Source: Leptospira adleri (GTDB taxonomy: Bacteria; Spirochaetota; Leptospiria; Leptospirales; Leptospiraceae). Taken from it: a stretch of 64,000 bases of DNA. Both the position numbers and the translations under genes were made by a program. The stretch spans positions 1-64,000 of the forward strand of contig NZ_NPDU01000024.1 of assembly GCF_002811985.1 (NCBI RefSeq), given 5' to 3'. Within the stretch, counting starts at the first letter, position 1; each line of letters begins with the position of its first letter. Shown piece by piece: positions 42,972 through 51,338 of this stretch. The notes under the pieces are model-generated. The model saw nothing but the letters and a program-made list of their open reading frames with translations. It was not told where the DNA came from and ran no database searches.

Positions 42972-43712
42972 TTAGTAGTGTTTTAAAACTTCGGAGAGAA
43001 TTTTCGGTAGAGTTGATTTTAAGGTGTTCAGCTTAGTAACCGCTGAATTAAAACTAGCGATATTGTTAGGAACGTCAGATGCGGATCCTGGTGCGTTACA
43101 TTGAACTGTGAGATTCGCTATCCCGGTTGAAATGTCTTTTACGATATCAATGAGTTCTTCCAACTTTGCTTTTAAAGTTTCCCCTTGTGTTGCTTTCTCG
43201 AGGGAATTGATAATTGGGGGAGTTGAGACATCGATTTTAAATCGAATTTGATTTAATTTATCGATGTGTTTGAGCACATTTTCATCCCAAATCGTTTTGT
43301 GTCCTGATTCATGCCCTGTTGATACTTCTTTCGGATCATAATCCAAATTTACTTTTAGATTCGTTTGAGTTTTAATCCCACCGGGAAACGAAAAAATTTT
43401 TAGAACGATCGGGTTATCTCTTTTGTTTTGGATAAATCCCACAAGACAAAGTTGTCCTTCTTGATAAGAATCTTTATGGCCGGAGAAAAATCCCATTTCC
43501 CCATAAAATGGACCCGGTAGTCGTAATTTTGTTTTTTCTTCTCCGGTAAACAACCTAACATCGCAACGATACTTGAAAAGGCCGGAATAAACCTTAGTGA
43601 TTTCGGCGAGCTCCAATCCATTAAAAATTGACGGCGCCGAGGGCCCCTGTCCTGAAAACTGTATTTTCTTTGCAGGAGTGAAAGATTCGAATAATTTCTT
43701 TTTAATCGCCAT
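42972..43712 (-). CDS. Baseplate spike-like protein (gpV/gp5 OB-fold type)
   Basis: This is a 246-residue protein. An early OB-like segment (ITKVYSGLFKYRCDVRLFTG ... GQLCLVGFIQNKRDNPIVLK) fits the spike OB domain. A helical C-terminus (KLEELIDIVKDISTGIANLT) ends the protein. ATG at 43712 follows a TTTGTC element by 10 nt; an upstream TTG at 43733 overlaps that element. Assignment is by pattern and its place beside hub and baseplate genes. Confidence 0.6.
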   Translation of the reverse strand: MAIKKKLFESFTPAKKIQFSGQGPSAPSIFNGLELAEITKVYSGLFKYRCDVRLFTGEEKTKLRLPGPFYGEMGFFSGHKDSYQEGQLCLVGFIQNKRDNPIVLKIFSFPGGIKTQTNLKVNLDYDPKEVSTGHESGHKTIWDENVLKHIDKLNQIRFKIDVSTPPIINSLEKATQGETLKAKLEELIDIVKDISTGIANLTVQCNAPGSASDVPNNIASFNSAVTKLNTLKSTLPKILSEVLKHY

Positions 43713-43722
43713 TCCGATTTTG

Positions 43723-43752
43723 GACAAATTCAAAGAATTTCTAAGAAATCAA
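43723..43752 (-). promoter_or_regulatory. Candidate late promoter of the spike gene (TTGATT-N18-TTTGTC)
   Basis: Reading leftward: TTGATT, 18 nt, TTTGTCC, then ATG 10 nt later. It lies between the spike gene and the divergent moron. Confidence 0.6.
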
Positions 43753-43817
43753 GTATTTTAAATCTTGACTTACTTTGCTTTAATCCAAAATTTAATCGTG
43801 ATTATTTGGAGCTATTC

Positions 43818-44894
43818 ATGAAGTATTTTTTAATAATAACTTTTTGTTTTTTATTTTCTTTAAGGTTATACTCTGACTCAAATTTAAACCAAAAATTACA
43901 GAACTCTCCTGTGCGACAAAGCGAAGCAGAATATTCTAATACACTGAATCTCCTGAATTTTCTGATGAAGGATTCTTCAGAAATGAAAATTGTTTCTCTA
44001 AATTCTAAATTGAAAGGAAAATTTCTCTCTCTCGATTCCATTGAAATATTGAATATTGATGATCTTGGAAAAATGGAAAATGGGGATGGCGACGAATATT
44101 CGCTGAAACGCTACATCCATAACAAAAATTTAAAATCACATCTTCACTATGCTGAATTTCAATTTGGAAATGAAAAACTCCCAAAGTTTGTTTCCAATAA
44201 GAAAATAGACGCCATAAAAATAATCAAAATTTCAAAGCCTGAAGAAAATGGAAATTGTACTACCTATGAAGAAAGAGAAAAAATAAAGCAAGGGAATGAA
44301 AGATATATTCCGATTGCAGGCTATATTGGTTTTATTGATTACAATCCATCTTATTTAACGGTCTATATTGAGGACGAGTCATTATACAAAGAGGCGATTA
44401 ATAAAATATCCTTAGATGAGATGATGAAAGATGAGTATATTAAAGTTCTAAATCTATTCAAATCCTTATGGAAATACAAAATTTTAAAAGAGGATAATGA
44501 AATTGCAGTATCCGAAAAGAAAGAAGAGTTTAAAAAAGAAATGTCATCCTTGAAAGTTAAATTAAAAGGTGAAAATATATCTTTTTCTAACTTGCGCGCG
44601 AACACGGTGATTCCTGAAAAAGGCTCTACAAGAAAATGGAGTATTGGAAAAAATACTGGCAATTATTTAATCGAATATGATCAAATTCTTCCGAACAATA
44701 ATTTGGAAGAATTAAAAAAAATAAACAATGCAATAAGCGTTGTCGAAGTCATCAAGTTGGTTAATTCAAAAGAAGAAGTAAGAAATATTAAAATTGGTAA
44801 AGTTTATGATGTATCTGGAAAAATAGATCAAGTAGACATTAATGATTTTGGATTGAGTGTTGGACAAAAGAGACTTGTGTTGTATATTAAGTAA
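43818..44894 (+). CDS. Secreted moron protein, function unknown
   Basis: This is a 358-residue protein. The signal peptide MKYFLIITFCFLFSLRLYSD is followed by a hydrophilic, Lys/Asn-rich α/β protein without recognised domain. It is markedly more AT-rich than flanking tail genes and runs against them, between spike and tape measure. This fits a moron expressed from the prophage. ATG at 43818 has GGAG upstream. A TTGACT at 43765 may be its -35, but no clear -10 follows. Confidence 0.6.
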   Translation: MKYFLIITFCFLFSLRLYSDSNLNQKLQNSPVRQSEAEYSNTLNLLNFLMKDSSEMKIVSLNSKLKGKFLSLDSIEILNIDDLGKMENGDGDEYSLKRYIHNKNLKSHLHYAEFQFGNEKLPKFVSNKKIDAIKIIKISKPEENGNCTTYEEREKIKQGNERYIPIAGYIGFIDYNPSYLTVYIEDESLYKEAINKISLDEMMKDEYIKVLNLFKSLWKYKILKEDNEIAVSEKKEEFKKEMSSLKVKLKGENISFSNLRANTVIPEKGSTRKWSIGKNTGNYLIEYDQILPNNNLEELKKINNAISVVEVIKLVNSKEEVRNIKIGKVYDVSGKIDQVDINDFGLSVGQKRLVLYIK

Positions 44895-44895
44895 A

Positions 44896-46563
44896 TCATT
44901 TGAAGTAGCCTTCTAATTTTTTCACCACTGAATCCATTTTTCCGATGGTATTTATTATAGTATCAAAAACTCTCTCCTGAATTTGACTAGCCTTAATAAA
45001 CATCTCGCTTGTCGCGGCCATAGAGTCTAATGCGTTTGCATGACTTCTAAATACTTGACCTTCACTTGAGGAAACTTTTTCTACTGCCTGCTCTCCCTCA
45101 TTTGAAATGTTTGTACTTTTACCTAAATCAAATAAATTCTTTCCTGATTTTGCCATGGAATAAGATTCAGTAGCAGTAGTGATTCCTAATTGGTTTTGCA
45201 ATAAACCTAAAGTTTCCGGTTCTAAACCTAATGAAGACATGAAACCGTTCAATGTATTGGCATTTTGTTTATCCGAAATCCCGCGTTCAGCCATAGACAT
45301 CGCTTCTAATGGACTTTTACCCGATGCCGTGTATTCGCTTAACAAAACCGAATTCATAAAATTTCCCTTTTTAGAAACGTTATCATTCAAATTTTGATAT
45401 ACAGAATTCACTCTGTTATCACGTATTCCGGAACTCGCAATATTTGAAAATGTCCTCGAGATATCTTCCGCACTTTGAAGTCCCATTCCGGAATTATAAG
45501 CATTTTCCGAAACAGACGAGATATTCGACAAGAACTCAGATTGTCTTAATCCTGAGAAACCAGAACGAATTCCATCGGACATGATTTTTTTTAATTCAGT
45601 GCTACTCTCTCGAAAACCACCGTATTTGTTCATCTTTGCGAATAGTTCCGAACCCTGTGATCCTCCAATTCCTTGAGTCAATCCATATTGAATTGCCAAT
45701 TTATTCTTATCAGAAACGACATTACTACTAATGTGGTCCCTTCCTTCCCCTCCTAGTATTCTCGCACGGGCAATTCCAATTTGCGCATACTCTGCATTCT
45801 TTATCAGTCCTCCACCACCGCCAACGTAACCTCCCATTGCATCCAAACTCGAATCCTGTGATTGAAGGGATTGTTGGTGCATTCCGGCCATCGAGGAAAT
45901 TAAGGAAGTTGCGGCACCGACTACGGCTCCGGCACCAAAGGCAGCCGGCGCGATCGCTGAACCAATTTTTGAGAGTAGCGAAGACTTTGTTTCTGTAGGT
46001 TGTCCTTGTGCGGGTTGATTTCCGCCTGTCGGCTCCCTTTCCGGAAATGTAAATTTCCCACCATAGACGCGACCTCCGCCGCCACCCCCGCCATTTCCAG
46101 TCAAGCCTATGACTTTATCAAACTTGGCTTCTCTAACGACGAGCTTATCATATTTCCCGCCGCCACCCGTGGGATTGAAAGCATCGGGCATTCCGGGAAG
46201 ATTTTCATCCTTGTCTTTCTTCTTTTTCTTCTCACGGTATTCTTTGAATGCGTCTTTGATTTTCTTAGCGGATGCGACTTTTCTCGAAAGAATTCCAGAA
46301 AATCTTCCCGATCTTAGTTCGTTTAGATCCGTTTCAACCCCTGTTCCAGTGTGATCACCGGTTTGGTAGCCTTCGGTGGTTGATCCAGGCTTCTTTTTTT
46401 TCTTACTTTCCTTGCTTCCGCTCGAAGGTTTGGGGTCGGACGCAGAAGGTATGTTTGGGGAGTTTTTACGGCGATCGAATTCTTTTCTTAATTCGGGAGC
46501 AAGTTTTTCGTAAATTCGTTTTGCAAGAGAATCTACATTGATTTCAACTTTATCGTTCGCCAT
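44896..46563 (-). CDS. Tail tape measure protein
   Basis: This is a 555-residue protein. The N-terminus is Lys/Ser-rich with low complexity, and a Gly-rich linker lies near 145-170. A hydrophobic stretch near 200-225 (AAFGAGAVVGAATSLISSMA) is followed by a long helical region. The position right after the frameshifted tail chaperone is diagnostic. Short for the family, implying a short contractile tail (roughly 80 nm by the 0.15 nm per residue rule). Confidence 0.7.
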   Translation of the reverse strand: MANDKVEINVDSLAKRIYEKLAPELRKEFDRRKNSPNIPSASDPKPSSGSKESKKKKKPGSTTEGYQTGDHTGTGVETDLNELRSGRFSGILSRKVASAKKIKDAFKEYREKKKKKDKDENLPGMPDAFNPTGGGGKYDKLVVREAKFDKVIGLTGNGGGGGGGRVYGGKFTFPEREPTGGNQPAQGQPTETKSSLLSKIGSAIAPAAFGAGAVVGAATSLISSMAGMHQQSLQSQDSSLDAMGGYVGGGGGLIKNAEYAQIGIARARILGGEGRDHISSNVVSDKNKLAIQYGLTQGIGGSQGSELFAKMNKYGGFRESSTELKKIMSDGIRSGFSGLRQSEFLSNISSVSENAYNSGMGLQSAEDISRTFSNIASSGIRDNRVNSVYQNLNDNVSKKGNFMNSVLLSEYTASGKSPLEAMSMAERGISDKQNANTLNGFMSSLGLEPETLGLLQNQLGITTATESYSMAKSGKNLFDLGKSTNISNEGEQAVEKVSSSEGQVFRSHANALDSMAATSEMFIKASQIQERVFDTIINTIGKMDSVVKKLEGYFK

Positions 46564-46565
46564 CG

Positions 46566-46933
46566 TTATCCAAATTCTTTGAGTTTCTCAAGTTCTGCAA
46601 TCTTATCGAGTCTACGAATTTCTCCTAACTGCTTCGCTCGGCTTAGTGGATATTCTTCAAATTCCCAAACCTCGAGAAATGCTTTATAACTTTTTGATTT
46701 TAAGGAATCGATTTCCAATTGAATATCGAATGTTCCTTTGTATCTATTCAGCCATTTTGAGAGAAGGGAATCGGCGAAGAAAATCGCTAATTTTTCTTCA
46801 TCCTCAATGTCCTCTAAACTAGTCCACTCGCTCGGCAGCGTCCGGTAGTTTAGTAGTAGATACAGGTTTAAAAGGAAGACTTGATTCGTTCGAATCAGTT
46901 CTCTTAGGTAAATCGGGTCGGTTATTTTTTTTT
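46566..46933 (-). CDS. Frameshift extension of the tail assembly chaperone (gpGT-like)
   Basis: This open frame lies +1 relative to the 47250 gene. It begins with a stop codon overlapping the A9 run and then has 119 sense codons from ATA to TAA at 46566. It contains DPIYLRELIRTNQVFLLNLY, RTLPSEWTSLED and FFADSLLSKWLNR. There is no ATG, GTG or TTG in its first 90 or so codons, so it can only be made by slippage at 46925-46933. The fusion would be about 227 residues. It ends 2 nt before the tape measure start. Confidence 0.7.
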
Positions 46934-47250
46934 AACTGATCTTCGTAGACCTTCTCAAGTTTTCTGTATTTTTCCCAAATCTTCAAGATAATTTCATCGT
47001 CGGGAAGATCTGCAAAATCGATACCTTCAAGTTCTTTTGGTTTCGTCGTAAAAACTTTGTTTAAAGTAACGCACATCAGCTCTAATGAATACGTGTCCGA
47101 TGGAATCGAGTTAAGTGGAACGTATTTCAGTCTTTGAGCAACTTCAACGTCGATATCCCGACGAACTTTCCTAACCGGAAAACTACCCGCGAAAATGCTG
47201 CCTTCCAATTCAAAGGAAAAACTTCTTTCAACTCCCGGGAAAAGTCCCAT
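46819..47250 (-). CDS. Tail assembly chaperone, short form (gpG-like)
   Basis: This is a 143-residue protein. Residues 1-105 carry a conserved-looking helical domain (RDIDVEVAQRLKYVPLNSIP ... DDEIILKIWEKYRKLEK). The tail after residue 108 is polar and probably functionally unimportant. Between the tail tube and tape measure, it occupies the standard place of the G/GT pair. Starts 1 nt after/overlapping the tube stop. Confidence 0.75.
   Translation of the reverse strand: MGLFPGVERSFSFELEGSIFAGSFPVRKVRRDIDVEVAQRLKYVPLNSIPSDTYSLELMCVTLNKVFTTKPKELEGIDFADLPDDEIILKIWEKYRKLEKVYEDQLKKNNRPDLPKRTDSNESSLPFKPVSTTKLPDAAERVD
46925..46933 (-). other. A9 programmed-slippage site
   Basis: On the coding strand TTA AAA AAA AAT AAC contains nine consecutive A. 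Omission of one base (transcript A8, a +1 ribosomal shift, or -2) moves from the 143-residue frame into the extension frame. Confidence 0.65.
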
Positions 47251-47699
47251 CAGTTATAAGCCTCTTTCTTTTGAATCCGGATAATTTTCATAGAAATATC
47301 GGAAGCGGAACCGTTTTCAGTACTGAGTCCTGTTTTACGGGTATCCAACTTGCACAGAGCGCGAAGGATTCTTTTTCCGGTACTTTTCTCTCTAAACTCA
47401 AGCAGATTCCCTTTGTGAGAAATGATATTGCTTAGATCGGGAAGAGTTTTGACTGCACCCGGATCTTGATTGTCGGTGACGATATACATCTTTCCGGTAA
47501 GAGTGCCTTCAAAACGTAAAGGTTTTGTCGTTTTCGGAAAAAAATCACCCAACGCATAAAACGGCGTCTGATTGTAGTTTTCATCGATATCGACGTCGTT
47601 TATGTAGGCGGCAATTACCCCATCGATATATACTTGAGCGTTCGATCCGACGAGGATCGACGGATCCGGGAGATCTTCGGGTAATTGCGGATCAGCCAT
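47250..47699 (-). CDS. Tail tube protein
   Basis: This is a 149-residue protein. The β-sandwich pattern (NAQVYIDGVIAAYINDVDID ... PLRFEGTLTGKMYIVTDN) and its place directly after the sheath gene identify the inner tube of a contractile tail. It overlaps the chaperone gene by 1 nt. Confidence 0.75.
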   Translation of the reverse strand: MADPQLPEDLPDPSILVGSNAQVYIDGVIAAYINDVDIDENYNQTPFYALGDFFPKTTKPLRFEGTLTGKMYIVTDNQDPGAVKTLPDLSNIISHKGNLLEFREKSTGKRILRALCKLDTRKTGLSTENGSASDISMKIIRIQKKEAYN

Positions 47700-47700
47700 T

Positions 47701-49509
47701 TTATGCCTTACCTCTCAATGGTTTTAGGGAAAGAATATAGAAAATGAAATTCAAAGGTGTAGTAACGTTCCCTTCAAGGTCCATGAAGGACCAAGTGTCC
47801 CCATCGACTTGAATAGAGAAATTCTTCTTGAATGCTTCGACACCGAGCGCCGCGGAACCGATCATGTAACCTTGTTGAACAAAATACTCGAGTTTTCCTT
47901 CGATGTAGTTGAGAACATCCGGAACACGAACACCCGAAACAGGGGAGGAATCATCGACCATACTTTGTCCGATGAATTTCGCGTTAAAGCCAACCCGGAG
48001 CTCGCGAACCATCGTAAGTGCGGTTGCAACGGATGATTTTTCATTTAAGATCAAATCATCTTTTCGTTCGGTCGTTACACTTCTTGAAATTACCCAGGAA
48101 TCGTCGGAAGGTTTTTGATCTAAAATCAAAGTTCCGGCTTTGATACAAGCGTCCCGTACCGCGGAATCTCGCGAAATATACTCCGCGCTTTTCAGAATAT
48201 TCAAAGACTTCCATGTCGGAGAAATTCTTGGAGAATTCGCCGCGGAAATTGCGTTATCGATTACGGCCAGAAAATACCCAGGGAAAGTTTGCTCTATCCC
48301 GTTGATATCAAAATCTCGAAACGATTCCAATCCGTAAGTCATCCAGTACGTTCCGAGCGTTCTGCCTTCGTCCTGTCTCTGAGGAATTGTTAAAACTCCG
48401 TCGGCTCCGCAACCTCCGATTGTTTCCAATCCGGTATCCGGAGAGATCATATCAAAACAAACTTGTTTAAAATACGTTTTGTCGGAAAGGGTGGAAGAGA
48501 GAATGTTTCGGTATAACCCAGAGATTTTTTTGGAGAAGGTGATCGCATCTTTTAAATCGGTGGATCCGGGTGTTCCGGTCGTTCCGCCTTGCGAAAGATA
48601 CTTAAACATCGTAGAACCGGCGAAAGGTTTCCTTACCGGTCCTAAAACGACTTCACCGAAACCGGTTCCCTCTATGAATTTCTGTTCCATAAAAAGATCC
48701 GCGTAGATCAATTGATTCGTTGGCGCCTTTACTGAATTTGAATCGGTCGCTTCGATATGATCAAGATTTGCAGCTAAAAATTCTGGAGATTCGATGAGCG
48801 AAGCCACGTATCCGACTTGAGAATTGATCTGATCGACTACTTCACCGATCGTTGGATAATCCGCGAATTTGATAGAAATCGAAGCGGAATTGTCGGTGGA
48901 TCCGGTTAAAGTTACTTTTAGATTTGTTGCGTCAATTTCCAAAAGCGCGGCCGTAGCGTTTCCAATATAAGAAACGTTGAAAACGGCTTTCTCAAGTTTT
49001 CTCGATTGTAGAATTCCTTTGTCATCACCGATTTGAATTGTCTTATCCGTGATGTTCTTATAAAACCGAACCTTCTTCCCGTTAGGGCCCGGAATTGGAA
49101 AAGAGATTTTATGCGTTTGACCGGTCTTTAAAGACGGGAAGTCATTGAAAGCCTTTGTATTTGGGCAGATGTTCAGAAATTTGATAAGTTGCGGGCCTTG
49201 AGCAAGGCTGTCATCACTCGAGGGAAAAGTCGCGAACTTGATTGCTTGAAGTAATTCTCCACTCCCTAAAATACTTTTTGCCTGATTGTACCCGTTTACT
49301 CCGCCGGAAATTGTATAGTACCGCTGATCATCTCGGAGCGAAGGAGAAGACGAATCGTTAAAATAAACACCGTTCGCGGCTTTACCGATGAGAACTAAAG
49401 TGAATTTATCCGCGCCGGCGCCGGGATTCGCTCCGATACTTTGAAATTTACCGCGAGCTCCAGGAGCTACGAGCGCTCTTCCCTGAAAAACACTTCCCGA
49501 AGTTCCCAT
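47701..49509 (-). CDS. Tail sheath protein
   Basis: This is a 602-residue protein. The N-terminal handshake/linker region is followed by FTLVLIGKAANGVYFN and GYNQAKSILGSGELLQAIKF, typical of sheath proteins. The C-terminal conserved part (SVATALTMVRELRVGFNAKF ... DGDTWSFMDLEGNVTTPLNF) is also present. It defines the phage as a myovirus. AGGTGG ribosome site upstream. Confidence 0.88.
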   Translation of the reverse strand: MGTSGSVFQGRALVAPGARGKFQSIGANPGAGADKFTLVLIGKAANGVYFNDSSSPSLRDDQRYYTISGGVNGYNQAKSILGSGELLQAIKFATFPSSDDSLAQGPQLIKFLNICPNTKAFNDFPSLKTGQTHKISFPIPGPNGKKVRFYKNITDKTIQIGDDKGILQSRKLEKAVFNVSYIGNATAALLEIDATNLKVTLTGSTDNSASISIKFADYPTIGEVVDQINSQVGYVASLIESPEFLAANLDHIEATDSNSVKAPTNQLIYADLFMEQKFIEGTGFGEVVLGPVRKPFAGSTMFKYLSQGGTTGTPGSTDLKDAITFSKKISGLYRNILSSTLSDKTYFKQVCFDMISPDTGLETIGGCGADGVLTIPQRQDEGRTLGTYWMTYGLESFRDFDINGIEQTFPGYFLAVIDNAISAANSPRISPTWKSLNILKSAEYISRDSAVRDACIKAGTLILDQKPSDDSWVISRSVTTERKDDLILNEKSSVATALTMVRELRVGFNAKFIGQSMVDDSSPVSGVRVPDVLNYIEGKLEYFVQQGYMIGSAALGVEAFKKNFSIQVDGDTWSFMDLEGNVTTPLNFIFYILSLKPLRGKA

Positions 49510-49775
49510 TACTTAAGACCACCTTTAGATTCTAAGGTGGCAGGTGCTTTCGATTCTTCTTTTGGTTCTCTTCCATGAAAAAAAAGTTCGAAGGCATTTT
49601 TGATATCATTCTCGGTTTTCAACTCGTTAAATTTTTTGAAATTTTGAGTACAAAAAACACGAAATGTATGCGCCATCGAGTAACGCGAAAGTTCCTCTTT
49701 TTCGGTGATGAACTTTTCTAAAAAACTTTCTTTATTCTCTGAAGAGGTAGGAGTCGAGCTCTCATTGCCTGCCAT
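49509..49775 (-). CDS. Small acidic protein before the sheath gene
   Basis: This is an 88-residue protein, helical and charged (FLEKFITEKEELSRYSMAHT). ATG at 49775 is 10 nt after a CTTGTC late-promoter element; an upstream TTG at 49790 lies within that element. First gene of the sheath/tube/tape-measure unit; overlaps the sheath gene by 1 nt. Function unknown. Confidence 0.55.
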   Translation of the reverse strand: MAGNESSTPTSSENKESFLEKFITEKEELSRYSMAHTFRVFCTQNFKKFNELKTENDIKNAFELFFHGREPKEESKAPATLESKGGLK

Positions 49776-49785
49776 ATGGCATGTG

Positions 49786-49815
49786 GACAAGAGAAGTATC
49801 CTTTGAAAAAATCAA
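49786..49815 (-). promoter_or_regulatory. Candidate late promoter of the sheath/tube unit (TTGATT-N18-CTTGTC)
   Basis: Reading leftward: TTGATT, 18 nt, CTTGTCC, then ATG 10 nt later. The -35 hexamer abuts the stop codon of the preceding gene. Confidence 0.6.
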
Positions 49816-50592
49816 TCAGATTTTTTTAGGATCAGGAGAATAATTTTTAATTTTTCCGTGCAATGCCTGAAATTTTATTCCTGCCTGATAAGTTGAACCA
49901 TCAGAATCTTTTCCATCGAAATATACGTCTGCTTTTGAGATAAACGGTTCCTTGCTGAATTTGTAAACTCGGACTAACTGCGAAATTACTATCGAGAATT
50001 CAAAACCCCAACAGCCGCGCATAATCTCCGGCGCTTCGATATTAGCTTGTAGCCTTCCATCGATACGCGCGGTAACGCGGTAGTTTTTATAAATTCTCGT
50101 AAAAAGAAATGGGAGAAGGGCCGTCACGATTCTATAAAGATCGTTACTTGTTCGTCTCCCTGCGACACCGCCTCCACCCCAACCCGTGATCAAAACATTC
50201 GATTCAACCCGACTAGTGTAATATTCTACTGTCTTGAAATTTTCATTTAGGACTTTATCAAATTGAGCAAAATCCGGATTTTCGAATTCTGATTCATGCC
50301 GATCCCTATAAAACCGCAATTTCCGCTTTATCTGTTCATTGAAATCGGAATATTGAAGGTTCATTCCTAAGTCTGATGAGATATCATCATTTTGAAACTC
50401 AACTCCTATCTTAGGGAAAAAACTATCGTTCGCTATTTCTCCGGCGCTCGCATAAGTATATAAAGGATGCCCAAAGGTAACGATCTCTTTGGAAGTTATG
50501 GAACGGTCTTCCAAACCACTTTCTTCTAACAATTTTGCGAGCTCTTCGATTACCCTTTGTTCCGGATCGCATTGATAAAGACAAAGTATCAT
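49816..50592 (-). CDS. Tail completion/terminator-like protein
   Basis: This is a 258-residue protein. Between the neck-region protein and the tail genes, it occupies the place of a tail terminator. A Gly-rich loop (ITGWGGGGVAGRRTSNDLYR) and a β-rich C-terminus are visible. No firm family match. 4-nt overlap with the upstream gene. Confidence 0.45.
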   Translation of the reverse strand: MILCLYQCDPEQRVIEELAKLLEESGLEDRSITSKEIVTFGHPLYTYASAGEIANDSFFPKIGVEFQNDDISSDLGMNLQYSDFNEQIKRKLRFYRDRHESEFENPDFAQFDKVLNENFKTVEYYTSRVESNVLITGWGGGGVAGRRTSNDLYRIVTALLPFLFTRIYKNYRVTARIDGRLQANIEAPEIMRGCWGFEFSIVISQLVRVYKFSKEPFISKADVYFDGKDSDGSTYQAGIKFQALHGKIKNYSPDPKKI

Positions 50593-51338
50593 TTCTTTTT
50601 TTTCTTCTTTAAATAGATTTCTTTTAAGTCAAACGTCAATGCCTCTGCAAGGTTTTTTAAAAATTCAGGACTTCTGAGAATCCTATCTGCTTCTTCCTGC
50701 ATTCTTTGAACAAATTTCTGTCCTGTTATTTCTGGATAGGGCTCCCAATTCGAATCCTCTGTTAAAACCACCATCTTACTAACACTTGAGGAACTTCCAC
50801 CTCGTTCATTCAACTGCTGAAATTTTACAGTGTTTGTACGAGATTTATTTTCAATTTTTTCAACCGAATAAGAATTCCTTTTTACTTTCCCACCCATTGG
50901 CGAGGTTACCTTGGAAGTTGAAAGAATTTTCATCACCGCGGAAGCGGATTGTTCTTCTTTTCCTTTCATCGGAATGATCAGAAATTTCTTTCCTCTTGCA
51001 TTTATTCTTACTTTCTTGGAATTCGAGAGTAGGTAGGAAGCGATATCAAAAGAACCGCGACCACTTTCTGCTACTTTTTCGAAATCATACGAAGACTTGT
51101 TGCTATCATAAAAAATCTGGTATCCCAAACCGGATCGTTTGATTTGGATTTGTCCGTTTGCAAGATACTGTTGACCCCACCAACCTAATCCGCCATTTTT
51201 GATTGAAACCCCAGCGCGCTTTCCCGCCAAAAATTCCCACTTGTCTCGTATATCAGTTGCCGCGGCTCCGAGAACCGCATAAAACCGCGGAAACATGTTT
51301 GGTTTCGATTTGAGTTTGGAAAGAATAGAATCGCTCAT
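50589..51338 (-). CDS. Neck/tail completion protein, basic
   Basis: This 249-residue protein ends in a Lys run (EIYLKKKKKK). Residues about 80-170 include KFLIIPMKGKEEQSASAVMK. Its size and position before the tail terminator-like gene recall HK97 gp10-type proteins, but no diagnostic motif was seen. Overlaps both neighbours by 4 nt. Confidence 0.45.
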   Translation of the reverse strand: MSDSILSKLKSKPNMFPRFYAVLGAAATDIRDKWEFLAGKRAGVSIKNGGLGWWGQQYLANGQIQIKRSGLGYQIFYDSNKSSYDFEKVAESGRGSFDIASYLLSNSKKVRINARGKKFLIIPMKGKEEQSASAVMKILSTSKVTSPMGGKVKRNSYSVEKIENKSRTNTVKFQQLNERGGSSSSVSKMVVLTEDSNWEPYPEITGQKFVQRMQEEADRILRSPEFLKNLAEALTFDLKEIYLKKKKKK

